Positions 16,801 through 25,560 are shown, numbered from the stretch's first letter. The stretch is 64,000 bases of DNA from G965212005 sp965212005 (GCA_965212005.1 OZ243038.1:496001-560000), one strand, 5' to 3'. Program-made: numbers and translations. Notes: a model not told the origin generated them from the sequence alone.

Positions 16801-19413
16801 GAACCCGATCTGCCGGAAGAGTGGGACACCGTAGACCTGCTGGGCGAGGCGCGGTCGGACGGTATTCCGGACAACTACTACCCGGTCACCAATCCAGCCA
16901 ACCTGGAGAGGTCGCTGGAGCGAGCCTTCGTCCAGGGCGGCATCGCTCAGCGCACGGCTTCGGGCACCGCGGCGGCGGTGGTGGCCAACGAGCGCGAAGG
17001 CACGGGCGCCCTGTTCCAGGCGCTGTTTGAGCCGCTGCGCGAGGATGCAGACTCCAACAGTGCGACCTGGATTGGCTCCATGCACGCCCTGTTCGTCGAT
17101 CCGGCAGGCCTGTTCCGCGAGGACAATAACCGCAATGGCCGGCTTGATGGATATGACGTGGATGCGGTGGTCGAGCTTTTCTATGACGCGGCGGAAGGAA
17201 GCACCCGCGTGCGCCGCTTCTCCAGCGGTGACTCCGCCAGCTTCGTGCCCGTTGCCAACGACATAGTGGAGTTGGAGGAATTGCAGCCGATCTGGAACGC
17301 GCGCGAGCAGCTCTCCGCCCTGACCTCTCCGGGGCGGCAACGCGGTTACACGGGTGAAAACATCAGCGCAGGAAGCCGCTATGTCTTTACCTGGCTCGAC
17401 CTCGATGGAAACCAGGAAGTGGATCAGGCTACCGAGATCATTGATTTTGTCCCGGCCTCATTCAGCGCGGCCGATCGTTACGCCCGGCTGGACGTGGTCA
17501 GCAGTCCTGACGCCGCGACCCTGATCAACTTTATCCGCGGTGCCGGGGGGCCCCCCAACGTACGCACTCAAGCCGTGGATTATGATGGCGACGGCTCCGT
17601 GGACAATATGCGCCTCGGGGACATCGTGAACTCCTCGCCGATCTCGGTAGGCATTCCGGCGGAGGCCTACGATCTGCTCGCCAATGATTTCACCTACCGC
17701 GTTTTCCGCGAGGACAACGTCGATCGGCGGCAGGTGATCTACGTGGGGGCCAATGACGGCATGCTCCATGCCTTCAATGGCGGCTTCTACGATGCGCAAA
17801 ACAACGAATTCCGTACTTCTCCCAGTGGCGGCAGCGCATTGGCGCATCCGCTGGGCGGCGAATTGTGGGCGTACGTGCCCCGCGCCGTACTGCCGTACCT
17901 GCGTTTCCTGGCCGACCCGGATTACCCGCACGTCTACTACGTGGACGGCTCTGCACGGGTCTTTGATGCCAAGGTCTTTCCTGTCAGTAGCGAGCATCCC
18001 GGCGGCTGGGGCACGCTGCTGGTGATCGGGCTGCGCTTTGGCAGCGGATCAGACACTCGCAGGGTGGAGATAGACATAGATGGCGATGGCCTGGGCGCGG
18101 CCGATGCTAACTGTCCTGTATTCGTTGTAAACCAGGCCAACTGCGATGACCGGGAGTACAAATCTTCCTACGTGGTTCTGGACGTCACCAATCCCGAGGC
18201 TCCCCCCACCCTGATCGCGGAATTGTCGCCGGAGGGATTGAATTTCGCGGTTTCCCGCCCCGCTGTCGTTCCATTCGAAAATACTAATCAGTGGTACCTG
18301 GTCTTTGGCACCGGACCCAGCACACAGAGCACAGGCAGCACTGCCGATGCCCCCCTGCTGTTCGTCTATAGTCTCGGTGACCTGGTCGACTCTGCTCCGT
18401 TCAATATCCTACCATTCGAAATAAGCCTGCCATCGGGAGTCACCGGGCAATTTATAGGCGGCTTCGTCGTCGCCGACTATGACTTGGATCTGGATGCGGA
18501 AGCCATCTTCTTCGGCACTGTCGGCAACACCGACAGTGACGCGGGAGGACTCTACCGGTTCAACGTTGACAACGAGCCGAACCCCAGCTTTTGGGTCTCG
18601 GCGGATATTTTGCTGGCAACCGATCAGCCGATCTTCGCCGAACCCACCATCGCCGTGGATGAGGAAGGCAATCGCTGGGTTTACGTTGGCACCGGGCGCC
18701 TGCTGGCCGAGGCAGACCGGGATAGCACCACGCTCCAGAGCCTGTACGGCGTCATTGATACTACCCGGCTGGGGAGGGGTGTTCCTACTGTCCAGGTGGA
18801 CGTCAATGGCCTGCTGGACGTCTCGGGCGCGACTTCACTCACGGATGGCCGGGTGCGGGTGCCCTCACTGACGGGGAGTCCTCCGCTGGACGCGGATGGC
18901 CTCATCGCTCTTACCGCACTGCGCGAAGAAGTGCAGACCCGGGGAGGCTGGCGCCGCGATTACCAGCCCGGATCCAACGTCAGCCCCAGCCAGCGCAGTT
19001 TCAACCCGTCCTCCCTGCTCGGCGAAGTGCTGTTCAACAGTGCTTTTACTCCTCCCGGCGCATCTACCAGCGGCGTGTCTGAATGCGGCGGCTCGCCGGA
19101 GATCGGCCAAAGCACTCTGATCGGCGTTGATTTTCGCAGTGGTGTTCCTCATACTGTCGGGGTCTTCGGCAGAGAGCCCTGTTCCCTGTCGGTATGCAGC
19201 GATGAGGTTGAAGAGGCCGTAGGGGAAATCGACCTTGGTTCCGGCCTGGCCTCCGTCCCCAGCCTGCATATAGGCGAACCCGGTCAGGACGTGCCGGGTC
19301 GGATTACGGTCGTTGTACAGCAATCGACCGGCGAAGTACAAGCCATAGAGGCGCTCGGGGCAGCGGTGCCGGACAGCAGGGAGGTCAACTGGCGTGAGTA
19401 CTTTGAGGAATGA
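13879..19413 (+). CDS. pilY1: Type IV pilus tip-associated adhesin PilY1
   Basis: A 1844-residue secreted protein with a signal segment ending LPLPAAAQ near residue 54. The N-terminal region has the PilY1 start (VPVFLSLD, YYGYFDPQKCYDYD, GNFLNWASTVRMDVVRKVLYGG). The C-terminal part is the PilC/PilY1 beta-propeller, opening QVIYVGANDGMLHAFNGG at about residue 1284. EF-hand-like acidic loops occur near residues 102 (DLDEDGRVD), 1080 (DNNRNGRLDG), 1172 (DLDGNQEVD) and 1233 (DYDGDGSVD); Ca2+ binding by such loops is known to regulate pilus extension and retraction. I see no intact MIDAS motif for a von Willebrand A domain. Parts of residues 220-510 look more AT-rich than the rest. The gene is the core of the minor pilin operon. 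Confidence 0.93.
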   Translation: MNAERTERIARPAAARRARNGCGQHKLPPGSVLMIGCLALLPLPAAAQITSASGVNVADYSAVPVFLSLDGGSAVQGAIFLFNMARDQELFKEAYTDFHDLDEDGRVDTTYNNNIEYYGYFDPQKCYDYDEGNDYFTPLSFSARDGLGEYTYDCGGTATTWSGNFLNWASTVRMDVVRKVLYGGKRSTDTGTQTILEGARTSRGRHAFAKVADVGTNLLFRLTPLTSWGLVSANQRILSTCRYTPQPFNSWSHLSNVPPALRIGYGNLLFWATLTAGKQCIFGTRAGTNRNNPDRGNYAQPFALPEAPVPNTTTSHNFVVYHNGIIPFPTRFTTQQRRIPLAGDSEMVLRTEVCLPALINADNKENCRQYPDGNFKPAGLLQRYGESGTQAAFGLMGGGYAFNTSYAFLRRAVRAGLENEINITTDGTFRSLESTPPPRTNEGDFIAVLDNTVLYGAHFTTTGIGNFFSQANVGRLSSFPSGACVFESTHLSSIQPTSNTQSVCKSWGNPLSEMVYEGIAYLAGVGNGYTSLGQEADELGLSPHLNALPYTDNADLLPAGTDAELACAPVNQLIISSGISTYDTDTFPTRSLAGNGILFENLIAAATDTIGASELRSGSEYFIGSNGTTTDFICSPKRISNLSDVHGICPDAPSQFGSFLAAGAAYYAHVNDLHPARNGVQTINTLAIDLRPVTPLIEVPGGALGTPTAVRIIPSQLNNSAVGLTFPTSLASSNDRCDPMPRGAHSNGQPLDGAGQLVTFRLLGDFHRQDPDRDGSTNIYQSRYLVTWEDAVAGADFDFDVGGIVQYRLDTGTAPMTIEVSTEFNLIDGGGSRATLFGFSIQGTTQDGVHFYSGARGGAGTDYCTDPAERLALYNNPYNTDPDNPVIPSCGYPFPASGATRENDQSGGTPDNPDDLLICSPNGGGAPAPYDRPDSPGQVSYTFTVSNNALDEVLQTPLYYAAKWGGFADQNNNDEPDLPEEWDTVDLLGEARSDGIPDNYYPVTNPANLERSLERAFVQGGIAQRTASGTAAAVVANEREGTGALFQALFEPLREDADSNSATWIGSMHALFVDPAGLFREDNNRNGRLDGYDVDAVVELFYDAAEGSTRVRRFSSGDSASFVPVANDIVELEELQPIWNAREQLSALTSPGRQRGYTGENISAGSRYVFTWLDLDGNQEVDQATEIIDFVPASFSAADRYARLDVVSSPDAATLINFIRGAGGPPNVRTQAVDYDGDGSVDNMRLGDIVNSSPISVGIPAEAYDLLANDFTYRVFREDNVDRRQVIYVGANDGMLHAFNGGFYDAQNNEFRTSPSGGSALAHPLGGELWAYVPRAVLPYLRFLADPDYPHVYYVDGSARVFDAKVFPVSSEHPGGWGTLLVIGLRFGSGSDTRRVEIDIDGDGLGAADANCPVFVVNQANCDDREYKSSYVVLDVTNPEAPPTLIAELSPEGLNFAVSRPAVVPFENTNQWYLVFGTGPSTQSTGSTADAPLLFVYSLGDLVDSAPFNILPFEISLPSGVTGQFIGGFVVADYDLDLDAEAIFFGTVGNTDSDAGGLYRFNVDNEPNPSFWVSADILLATDQPIFAEPTIAVDEEGNRWVYVGTGRLLAEADRDSTTLQSLYGVIDTTRLGRGVPTVQVDVNGLLDVSGATSLTDGRVRVPSLTGSPPLDADGLIALTALREEVQTRGGWRRDYQPGSNVSPSQRSFNPSSLLGEVLFNSAFTPPGASTSGVSECGGSPEIGQSTLIGVDFRSGVPHTVGVFGREPCSLSVCSDEVEEAVGEIDLGSGLASVPSLHIGEPGQDVPGRITVVVQQSTGEVQAIEALGAAVPDSREVNWREYFEE

Positions 19414-19429
19414 CCGGAGGTATGACGTG

Positions 19430-19903
19430 ATGAGCAGTGCAGACGGAACGGACCAAATGCGGCACAGCAGCCCTCAGTACCCGGCTGACGGAAAACGGCA
19501 ACGAGGCTTTACCCTGGTTGAGGCGATGATCGTGGTTGCGTTGCTGGCGATCCTGGCGACGATCGCCTACCCCTCTTATCGCGATCACCTGCTGCGCGCA
19601 CGCCGCGCCGACGCCAAGGCACTGCTGCTGGATGCCCAGGCGCGCCAGGAAAGCTACTATTTCGCCAACAACAAATACACTAAAAGGGCACTCAAGCTGG
19701 GATACTTCAAATTACAATCTCCGGAAGGATACTACATGCTGAAAATAGCCAAGGCAGATGCGGACTCCTATGAGATAGCAGCCATGCCAGCGCCTCCCCA
19801 CGATGATCCCAGGTGCGGGATACTGGTCCTGAATCACCTGGGTGAAAGAAGCATCCGAACCCTTGACCCCAATGCAACTGCCGAGGATTGTTGGAGGCGC
19901 TGA
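19430..19903 (+). CDS. pilE: Type IV pilin PilE (minor pilin-like)
   Basis: The 157-residue product has the prepilin site KRQRG|FTLVE (cleavage after Gly26; the leader is long) and the helix AMIVVALLAILATIAYPSY. RARRADAKALLLDAQARQE is typical of PilE proteins encoded after pilY1. Two cysteines (CGILVL and the near-terminal DCWRR) can form the pilin D-loop disulfide. The ATG at 19430 is preceded by GGAGG nine bases upstream. A GTG at 19394, which overlaps the pilY1 end, would only lengthen the leader. Confidence 0.88.
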   Translation: MSSADGTDQMRHSSPQYPADGKRQRGFTLVEAMIVVALLAILATIAYPSYRDHLLRARRADAKALLLDAQARQESYYFANNKYTKRALKLGYFKLQSPEGYYMLKIAKADADSYEIAAMPAPPHDDPRCGILVLNHLGERSIRTLDPNATAEDCWRR

Positions 19904-20425
19904 ATGAAACGGGTCTGCTTCCACGACGACCCACGGCAGCCGCACCAGCAACAACGGATGGCCTGCGGAGCGCATAACTTGTACCGCCTAGGGTGGGCGC
20001 TGTTGCTGCTGCTGACTGGAACTGGCACGTTAGCCCCGGCTGCGGAATACTACAAATGGGTGGATGAAGACGGCAACGTAAACTACTCGACCCAGCCGCC
20101 TCCGTCCCAGGAGGCGGAAACCGTGTTGATCCGCAAGGACTCGGCAGACCCGGAGCGGCAGCGGCAATTACAAACCCAGCACCAGGAGTTGGAGCAGCGC
20201 CGCCAGGACCAACAGCAACAGCGGCAGGACGCGTCCAAGGAACAGGAAGATCGGCAGATCGCCGCGCAGAATTGCAAGCGCGCCCGTGAGCGGCTACAAG
20301 CGCTGAACGTCAACCGGCGCCTGTACACGCAAAAAGACGACGGTAGCTTCCTCTACTATACGCCCGAGCAGGAGGAAGCAGCCCGCCAGGAAGCCCGCGA
20401 ACTGATCGCTAAATACTGCCAGTAA
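19904..20425 (+). CDS. DUF4124 domain periplasmic protein
   Basis: The ATG directly follows the pilE stop codon, so the gene is co-translated with the pilus operon. Of 173 residues, a hydrophobic segment at about 30-48 ends in LAPAAEYYKWVDEDGNVNYS, the DUF4124 signature seen at the N-terminus of many secreted gammaproteobacterial proteins. A Gln/Arg/Glu-rich predicted coiled coil follows (about residues 83-130), then CKRARERLQALN. The function is unknown. Location and export signal suggest a cell-envelope role, possibly linked to pilus biogenesis, but that is inference. Confidence 0.78.
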   Translation: MKRVCFHDDPRQPHQQQRMACGAHNLYRLGWALLLLLTGTGTLAPAAEYYKWVDEDGNVNYSTQPPPSQEAETVLIRKDSADPERQRQLQTQHQELEQRRQDQQQQRQDASKEQEDRQIAAQNCKRARERLQALNVNRRLYTQKDDGSFLYYTPEQEEAARQEARELIAKYCQ

Positions 20426-20628
20426 CCCGTGCCGCCCGGCGGCGAGGCGGGTACCAGGCGCGGCCTACCGACGCCGAGGCCGGTCATTTCCCTGTTGGTT
20501 TTTCGCTGACCCGCTCGCGGCACCACTGCAAAACCATCCGCCAGCGAGGCGGCACGCCCGCATGGCGCTGCCGGGCCGGAAGGAGAGACCAGGGGCGGCG
20601 GGCGTCCCCATGACTCTCTGCGCGCCGG

Positions 20629-21603
20629 CTATGGGCGGACCGAACCTGCGGTCCCGTCGTCACGGGCCAGTCTTAGTGCGCGGGGCAATACAAAAGTCAC
20701 CCATTCCTGCTTGCCCGGTATTTCCCGCACAGTCGCCTTCCATTCCCGCTGCAATCGCTGTACCACCTCCTGCACCAGGGATTCGGGCGCAGACGCACCC
20801 GCGGTCAGTCCGACCGTCTTTCGGCCATGCAGCCACTGCGGATCAATCTGACCGGCGTTATCGATCAGGAATGCGCAGCCCCCGGCATGCTGTGCGGTCT
20901 CCATCAACCGCGTCGAGTTGGAGCTGTTGCGCGACCCGACCACCAGGATCAAGTCGCAGTGCCGCGCCAATTCTTTTACCGCGTCCTGCCGGTTTTGCGT
21001 GGCATAGCAGATGTCGTCCTTTTTCGGGCCAACAATGCGGGGAAATTTGCAGCGCAGGGCGGCGATGATCTCGGCCGTATCATCGACGGACAGCGTGGTC
21101 TGCGTTACGTAAGAGAGAAAATCAGGATTGCGCACCTGTAACGAGGCGATATCCCGCACCGACTCAACCAGGTACATACCGCCTTCTCCTTCCCGCCCCC
21201 GGTACTGCCCTAACGTACCCTCCACCTCGGGGTGACCGGCATGACCGATCAACACGCATTCCCTGCCCTCTTTCTGGCAGTGCCCCACTTCCAGGTGCAC
21301 TTTGGTCACCAGCGGACAGGTCGCGTCGAACACCCGCAAGCGCCGCCGCGCAGCGTCTTCCCGCACGGCCCGGGACACGCCATGGGCACTGAAAATCACG
21401 ATGCCGTGATCCGGCACTTCGGAGAGTTCCTCAACGAATACCGCTCCTTTTTGTCTCAGCGCGTTCACTACGTGCTGGTTATGCACAATTTCATGACGCA
21501 CGTAGACCGGAGCGCCATATATCTGCAGGGCGTGCTCTACGATCTCGACGGCGCGGTCTACCCCGGCACAAAATCCCCGGGGATTGGCAAGCAGGATTTC
21601 CAT
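20629..21603 (-). CDS. ispH: 4-hydroxy-3-methylbut-2-enyl diphosphate reductase IspH
   Basis: Last enzyme of the MEP isoprenoid pathway, converting HMBPP to IPP and DMAPP with a [4Fe-4S] cluster. The 324 residues contain the cluster cysteines in NPRGFCAGVDRA (Cys12), DATCPLVTKVH and DDICYATQNRQ, plus catalytic E-N-type residues in VGSRNSSNSTRL. I chose the ATG at 21603 (MEILLANPRG) because GGAG lies nine bases upstream and homologues start there; a GTG at 21618 would add five residues. It converges with the DUF4124 gene. Confidence 0.96.
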   Translation of the reverse strand: MEILLANPRGFCAGVDRAVEIVEHALQIYGAPVYVRHEIVHNQHVVNALRQKGAVFVEELSEVPDHGIVIFSAHGVSRAVREDAARRRLRVFDATCPLVTKVHLEVGHCQKEGRECVLIGHAGHPEVEGTLGQYRGREGEGGMYLVESVRDIASLQVRNPDFLSYVTQTTLSVDDTAEIIAALRCKFPRIVGPKKDDICYATQNRQDAVKELARHCDLILVVGSRNSSNSTRLMETAQHAGGCAFLIDNAGQIDPQWLHGRKTVGLTAGASAPESLVQEVVQRLQREWKATVREIPGKQEWVTFVLPRALRLARDDGTAGSVRP

Positions 21604-21638
21604 AGTTGGCATCTCCACGTCGTCAGTCTATCGACCGA

Positions 21639-22496
21639 TCACTCAAATTCCTCTAACGGAACGTTGCCGTCATAGATCAAGTTCCGGCGCTGTTGCCGGT
21701 AGGCTTCACGGATAAAGATGTAATCATCCACCGCCGTGTCTTTTTGAATCTTCCTCGCTTTCAGCAGGCTGGCGCGAGCACCGACGAGTCGTAATGCCGT
21801 CAACGGTGCCGTATCGGAAAGGTCCGCATAGGCCAGCGGATTGAGCGCCACGCTCATCGGGACGCCGAAAAGCCGTCGCGGCGTGCTGGGACCCAACAGC
21901 GGGATTTGAAGATAAAACCCTGAACGAACGCCCCAAACGGCGAGCGTTTGTCCAAAGTCCTCCCTGCCCCTGCCGGGCAAACCGAATACAGTGCTGACGT
22001 CCAATACCCCTGCCAGGCCCGCGGTACAGTTAAATACGAAGCGGGCGGTATCCAGCATGCCCTGCTCCGCCTTGCCCTGCAGGAAACTATTCACAATCGT
22101 ATTCGGGTAGGTGAGGTTGTCAAAAAAATTGGCCACTCCCCGGCGCAGCAGGACCGGTGCCACCCGAACGTAACCGCGGGCCACCGGCTGCAGAACATAC
22201 ACGTCTACCATATCATTGAATTGAAAGACGACCCGGTTGTAGTTTTCCAATGGATCCTGCCCTGGGTCCTGCCCTGAGTCGGAAGCTGCGACCGGGGCGG
22301 ATTCTTCCGCTTCCGGCACCGGGGATGGATCGGAAACTTCCCGCCCGGAGGCGCATCCCGATAACGGCCCCAGCAGCGCGAACAGGCCGATGCAAACGGC
22401 CCGGTGCCGGCTAACGGCCGCAATCAGCGCCAAACCGGCACCCCGGAAGCTCAACCGGAAGCAAGTAATGGTACTGGCGAACAAAGTGGAAAACAC
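21639..22496 (-). CDS. mlaA: Outer-membrane lipid asymmetry lipoprotein MlaA (VacJ)
   Basis: Removes misplaced phospholipids from the outer leaflet of the outer membrane. The 285-residue product has a lipoprotein signal ending in the lipobox LSGC (Cys about 48), then the MlaA core DPLENYNRVVFQFND, VANFFDNLTYPNT, the GLPGRGREDFGQTLAVWGV loop, and a C-terminal DDYIFIREAYRQ. The signal region is preceded by about 25 extra residues, so the true start may be internal. Three bases separate it from the mlaC-like gene upstream. The inner-membrane MlaFEDB components are not in the window. Confidence 0.93.
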   Translation of the reverse strand: MFSTLFASTITCFRLSFRGAGLALIAAVSRHRAVCIGLFALLGPLSGCASGREVSDPSPVPEAEESAPVAASDSGQDPGQDPLENYNRVVFQFNDMVDVYVLQPVARGYVRVAPVLLRRGVANFFDNLTYPNTIVNSFLQGKAEQGMLDTARFVFNCTAGLAGVLDVSTVFGLPGRGREDFGQTLAVWGVRSGFYLQIPLLGPSTPRRLFGVPMSVALNPLAYADLSDTAPLTALRLVGARASLLKARKIQKDTAVDDYIFIREAYRQQRRNLIYDGNVPLEEFE

Positions 22497-22499
22497 TGA

Positions 22500-23237
22500 C
22501 TATGCGGCTCTCAAATGATGGATCTGATGATCAACATACTGCAGCAATGCGTCAAAACCCTGCTTTTCGATAATGGAGCTATACTCGGCGCGGCGCAGCG
22601 AAAAACCATTTCTCCCATGCGTGCTTGCATCCATGATATACCATTTGCCCGCATGAAGGAATAAAAGATAGTCCCATGCCACCCTCCGGCCATTGGACAG
22701 CAGGGACGTAGACTCAACCAGCATCCGGTCCGGACTCAGAACCCGCACCCTGCCGGCGCGAAAGCGCTCTGCCACGCGCTGGCTGAAACGCGCGGCATAA
22801 CCGCCGGCCAGCAGGCGGCTATAGGCGTGGATGAATTGCCGCCGCTGCCTTGGCTCCAATTCCTTCCAATGCCGTCCCAATACGGCGCTGCAGATGACAG
22901 GGACGTCAAAATAAGACTGGACAATCGGCCTGAACCGTTCCAGGCGAGCGGCAAAGTCCAGCCCCGGTTCGATGCCGGTCACCGCCCGCAATTCCTCGTG
23001 CAAACTCTCCGCCACGGCGACCGCTTCTTCCTCCACCGAAACAGTCCACCATTGGCCCAGCGTGATCAGCAGCGACAGTACCAGCAAGAGCGCCGCTGCC
23101 CAGGGCAGTCCCGGTTCGGCAAAGGAACGGGGCAAGCCGGCCGGGACGCGCCACCAGGTCGAACTCACCGCTCTGCTTCCCGCCGGCGGATCCGGCCACG
23201 GATGCAGACCCACACCCGGATTACAGTCCTTGCCCAA
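22500..23237 (-). CDS. mlaC: MlaC/Ttg2D-family phospholipid-binding protein
   Basis: Periplasmic carrier that shuttles phospholipids between MlaA and the inner-membrane MlaD complex. Of 245 residues, a membrane segment at about 46-62 (AAALLLVLSLLITLG) could be an uncleaved anchor or a signal. It precedes the family core VLGRHWKELEPRQRRQFIHA, then WDYLLFLHAGKWYIMDA and a C-terminal YSSIIEKQGFDALL. The N-terminal 40 residues are atypical and the start may lie further in. It is the first gene of an mlaC-mlaA pair, an arrangement unlike the mlaFEDCB operon of E. coli. Confidence 0.85.
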   Translation of the reverse strand: MGKDCNPGVGLHPWPDPPAGSRAVSSTWWRVPAGLPRSFAEPGLPWAAALLLVLSLLITLGQWWTVSVEEEAVAVAESLHEELRAVTGIEPGLDFAARLERFRPIVQSYFDVPVICSAVLGRHWKELEPRQRRQFIHAYSRLLAGGYAARFSQRVAERFRAGRVRVLSPDRMLVESTSLLSNGRRVAWDYLLFLHAGKWYIMDASTHGRNGFSLRRAEYSSIIEKQGFDALLQYVDHQIHHLRAA

Positions 23238-23465
23238 TTACTCATGGTCCAGAAGGGAAAAGATAGCATGTTTCATCAGCCGGCCACAGGATCAAGTACC
23301 GGCGGCACCGCCTCGACCCGCGCCGCGGACAAAGGCTGGCAGGAGCTGCGCAAAGCGCCGCAGACGAGTAAAAACCCTGCACCCTCCGGGCCTCTCCCGC
23401 CGCGGAGCGCACAGTGAACCCATCCGCCCATTGCCTGCCAACCCCGGGGGAAAGTGCGGCATGTC
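23238..23465. other. Intergenic region between mlaC and comM
   Basis: Left half of a 426-base gap between divergent genes. Several frames are open by composition but none resembles a known protein. The only structure I can support is the inverted repeat with an adjacent -10 element listed at 23466-23501. Confidence 0.4.
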
Positions 23466-23501
23466 CCGCTATCGGCGCAAGCCTGCCGATAGCGGTATAA
23501 T
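23466..23501 (+). promoter_or_regulatory. Perfect 11-bp inverted repeat abutting a TATAAT box upstream of comM
   Basis: CCGCTATCGGC (23466-23476) and GCCGATAGCGG (23485-23495) are perfect reverse complements separated by eight bases. TATAAT follows immediately at 23496-23501. The arrangement would place an operator over the -35 region of a comM promoter; no good -35 hexamer is visible. It could instead be a hairpin formed in a transcript. The distance to the comM ATG is about 160 bases. Confidence 0.5.
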
Positions 23502-23663
23502 CCGCGTCGGAGTCCTGGCTCGTCGATGGAACCGGCGGAACCGGGACCCGGATTATCGCCGACGCCCGCCTTGACCTGGCGCCGCAAATACGACCAGGCG
23601 GCGCAGACAGGCGCCGGCCACGGCAGGATGCCGGAAGTACGGAAGGCTTTTAGATCAGGGAAG

Positions 23664-25178
23664 ATGAGCATTGCAGTCAGTCACAGCCGGGGGCGCCGGG
23701 GAATAGACGCGCCCCTGATCACCATCGAGGTACACCTCTCCGGCGGCCTGCCACGGCTGCACATCGTCGGCCTGCCGGAGACTGCGGTCAGAGAGAGCCG
23801 GGACCGGGTGCGCAGCGCCCTGCTGCACAACCAGTTTCAATTCCCCACACGGCGCATTACCATCAACCTGGCGCCGGCCGAATTGCCCAAGGAAGGCAGC
23901 CGCTTCGACCTGGCCATCGCACTCGGCATCCTGGCGGCCACCGGGCAGATTCCGGCGGCGGCGCTGTGCGGACATGAATTCCTTGGAGAATTGGCGCTGA
24001 CTGGAGAATTGCGCCCGATCAACGGCGTACTGCCGGCGGCGCTGGCAACGCGACAGCGCGGCTGCAGATTGATCCTGCCGCAGGCCAACACCCCGGAGGC
24101 GGCGCTGGCGCGGGGACTTGCCTTGTCGGGAGCGGAGCACCTGCTGCAGGTATGCGCCCACCTGCAGGGACGCGAGCGCCTGCCGCAAGCGCCGCCACCG
24201 CCGGCGAGCGCGGCCCCCCGCTATCCGGACCTGGCCGAGGTACGCGGGCAGCCGCAGGCGCGCCGCGCCCTGGAGATCGCCGCCGCCGGCGGACATAACC
24301 TGCTCATGTTGGGCGCGCCCGGTATCGGCAAAACCATGCTCGCCAGGCGGCTGACCGGGATCCTGCCCCCGCTCAGCGAAGAGCAGGCCCGGCAAAGCGC
24401 CGCCATCGCCTCGATCAGCAGCGGCGGCTTTGATCCGCAAACCTGGGGCCGGCGCCCGTTCCGGACACCGCATCACACCGCCTCCGGAGTCGCTTTGGTC
24501 GGCGGCGGCAGCAATCCGCGCCCCGGCGAGATCTCATTGGCTCACAACGGCGTGCTGTTTCTGGATGAATTGCCGGAATTTGACCGGCGCGTGCTTGAGG
24601 TACTGCGCGAGCCGTTGGAATCGGGGTGCATCGCCATTTCACGGGCGGCCCGGCAGGTGGAGTTTCCGGCCCGTTTCCAGCTCGTAGCGGCGATGAATCC
24701 CTGCCCCTGCGGTTACCTGGGAGACCCGCAACGCCATTGCAGTTGTACCCCGCAGCAGATCCTGCGCTACCGACACCGGATCTCCGGGCCACTGCTGGAT
24801 CGGATCGATCTGCACCTGATGCTGTCCCGTCCGGCGCCGGAACTGTTCGGACAGGCCGATGCGACCGGGGAGCGCAGCGCAGCGGTGCGCGACCGGGTGC
24901 GGCGCGCTTTCCAGCGTCAGTGGCAACGCAGCCGCTGCTGCAACGCGACGCTGGAAGACGCCGAGTTGGAACGTCATTGCCGCCTGGAGCCACAGGCGGC
25001 CCGGCAGCTCCATCAAGCGGCTCGGCAGCTACGGCTTTCCGCACGTGCGCTGCAGCACACCCGCCGAGTCGCGCGCACCATCGCCGACCTCGCCGCTTCC
25101 GATCAGATCCGGGACCAGCACCTGGCGGAGGCCATCTTCTATCGCAGCCTGGAGCGCAGCGCGGTCGACAACGCCTGA
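23664..25178 (+). CDS. comM: YifB/ComM-family Mg-chelatase-like AAA+ ATPase
   Basis: Hexameric helicase that promotes branch migration during natural transformation. The 504 residues begin MSIAVSHSRG, followed by VEVHLSGGLP, IVGLPETAVRESRDRVRSAL and INLAPAELPKEGSRFDL (the N-terminal domain). Next come Walker A LGAPGIGKTMLA, FRTPHHTAS, Walker B FLDELPEFDRRVLEVL, a cysteine-bearing insert NPCPCGYLGDPQRHC, and the C-terminal lid. The open frame begins at 23526, but the ATG at 23664 gives the family N-terminus. The 3' end is copied once downstream (see repeat). With the pilus operon nearby, competence is plausible but unproven. Confidence 0.93.
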   Translation: MSIAVSHSRGRRGIDAPLITIEVHLSGGLPRLHIVGLPETAVRESRDRVRSALLHNQFQFPTRRITINLAPAELPKEGSRFDLAIALGILAATGQIPAAALCGHEFLGELALTGELRPINGVLPAALATRQRGCRLILPQANTPEAALARGLALSGAEHLLQVCAHLQGRERLPQAPPPPASAAPRYPDLAEVRGQPQARRALEIAAAGGHNLLMLGAPGIGKTMLARRLTGILPPLSEEQARQSAAIASISSGGFDPQTWGRRPFRTPHHTASGVALVGGGSNPRPGEISLAHNGVLFLDELPEFDRRVLEVLREPLESGCIAISRAARQVEFPARFQLVAAMNPCPCGYLGDPQRHCSCTPQQILRYRHRISGPLLDRIDLHLMLSRPAPELFGQADATGERSAAVRDRVRRAFQRQWQRSRCCNATLEDAELERHCRLEPQAARQLHQAARQLRLSARALQHTRRVARTIADLAASDQIRDQHLAEAIFYRSLERSAVDNA

Positions 25179-25459
25179 GCAGCCGCCCGCGCTATCCCTC
25201 CACCAGGAAGACGCCGAGTTGGAACGTCATGCCGCCTGGAGCCGCAGGCGGCCCGGCAGCTCCATCAAGCGGCTCGGCAGCTACGGCTTTCCGCACGTGC
25301 GCTGCAGCACACCCGCCGAGTCGCGCGCACCATCGCCGACCTCGCCGCTTCCGATCAGATCCGGGACCAGCACCTGGCGGAGGCCATCTTCTATCGCAGC
25401 CTGGAGTGCAGCGCGGGCGACAACGCCTGAGCCGCCGCCCGCGCCCATCCCTCCACCAG
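24953..25459 (+). repeat. Tandem duplication of the comM 3' end (two 253-bp units)
   Basis: Bases 24953-25205 (the last 75 or so comM codons plus about 27 bases downstream) recur at 25206-25459 with offset 253. Differences are few: a one-base deletion early in copy 2 (cgtcatgcc versus cgtcattgcc), a compensating insertion near the end, and several substitutions. Copy 1 keeps the functional stop at 25176-25178. Copy 2 has no start codon, is frameshifted by the deletion, and is a non-functional remnant filling the comM-apaH gap. Confidence 0.95.
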
Positions 25460-25560
25460 AGCATGGAATGATAACGGCGCTACGGCAGCTTGTAGCCGGC
25501 AAAGGATTTTCAGTACACTGAGCGCGCTCAGCAAGCGCCGCTACAGGAGAGTACCGCCGA

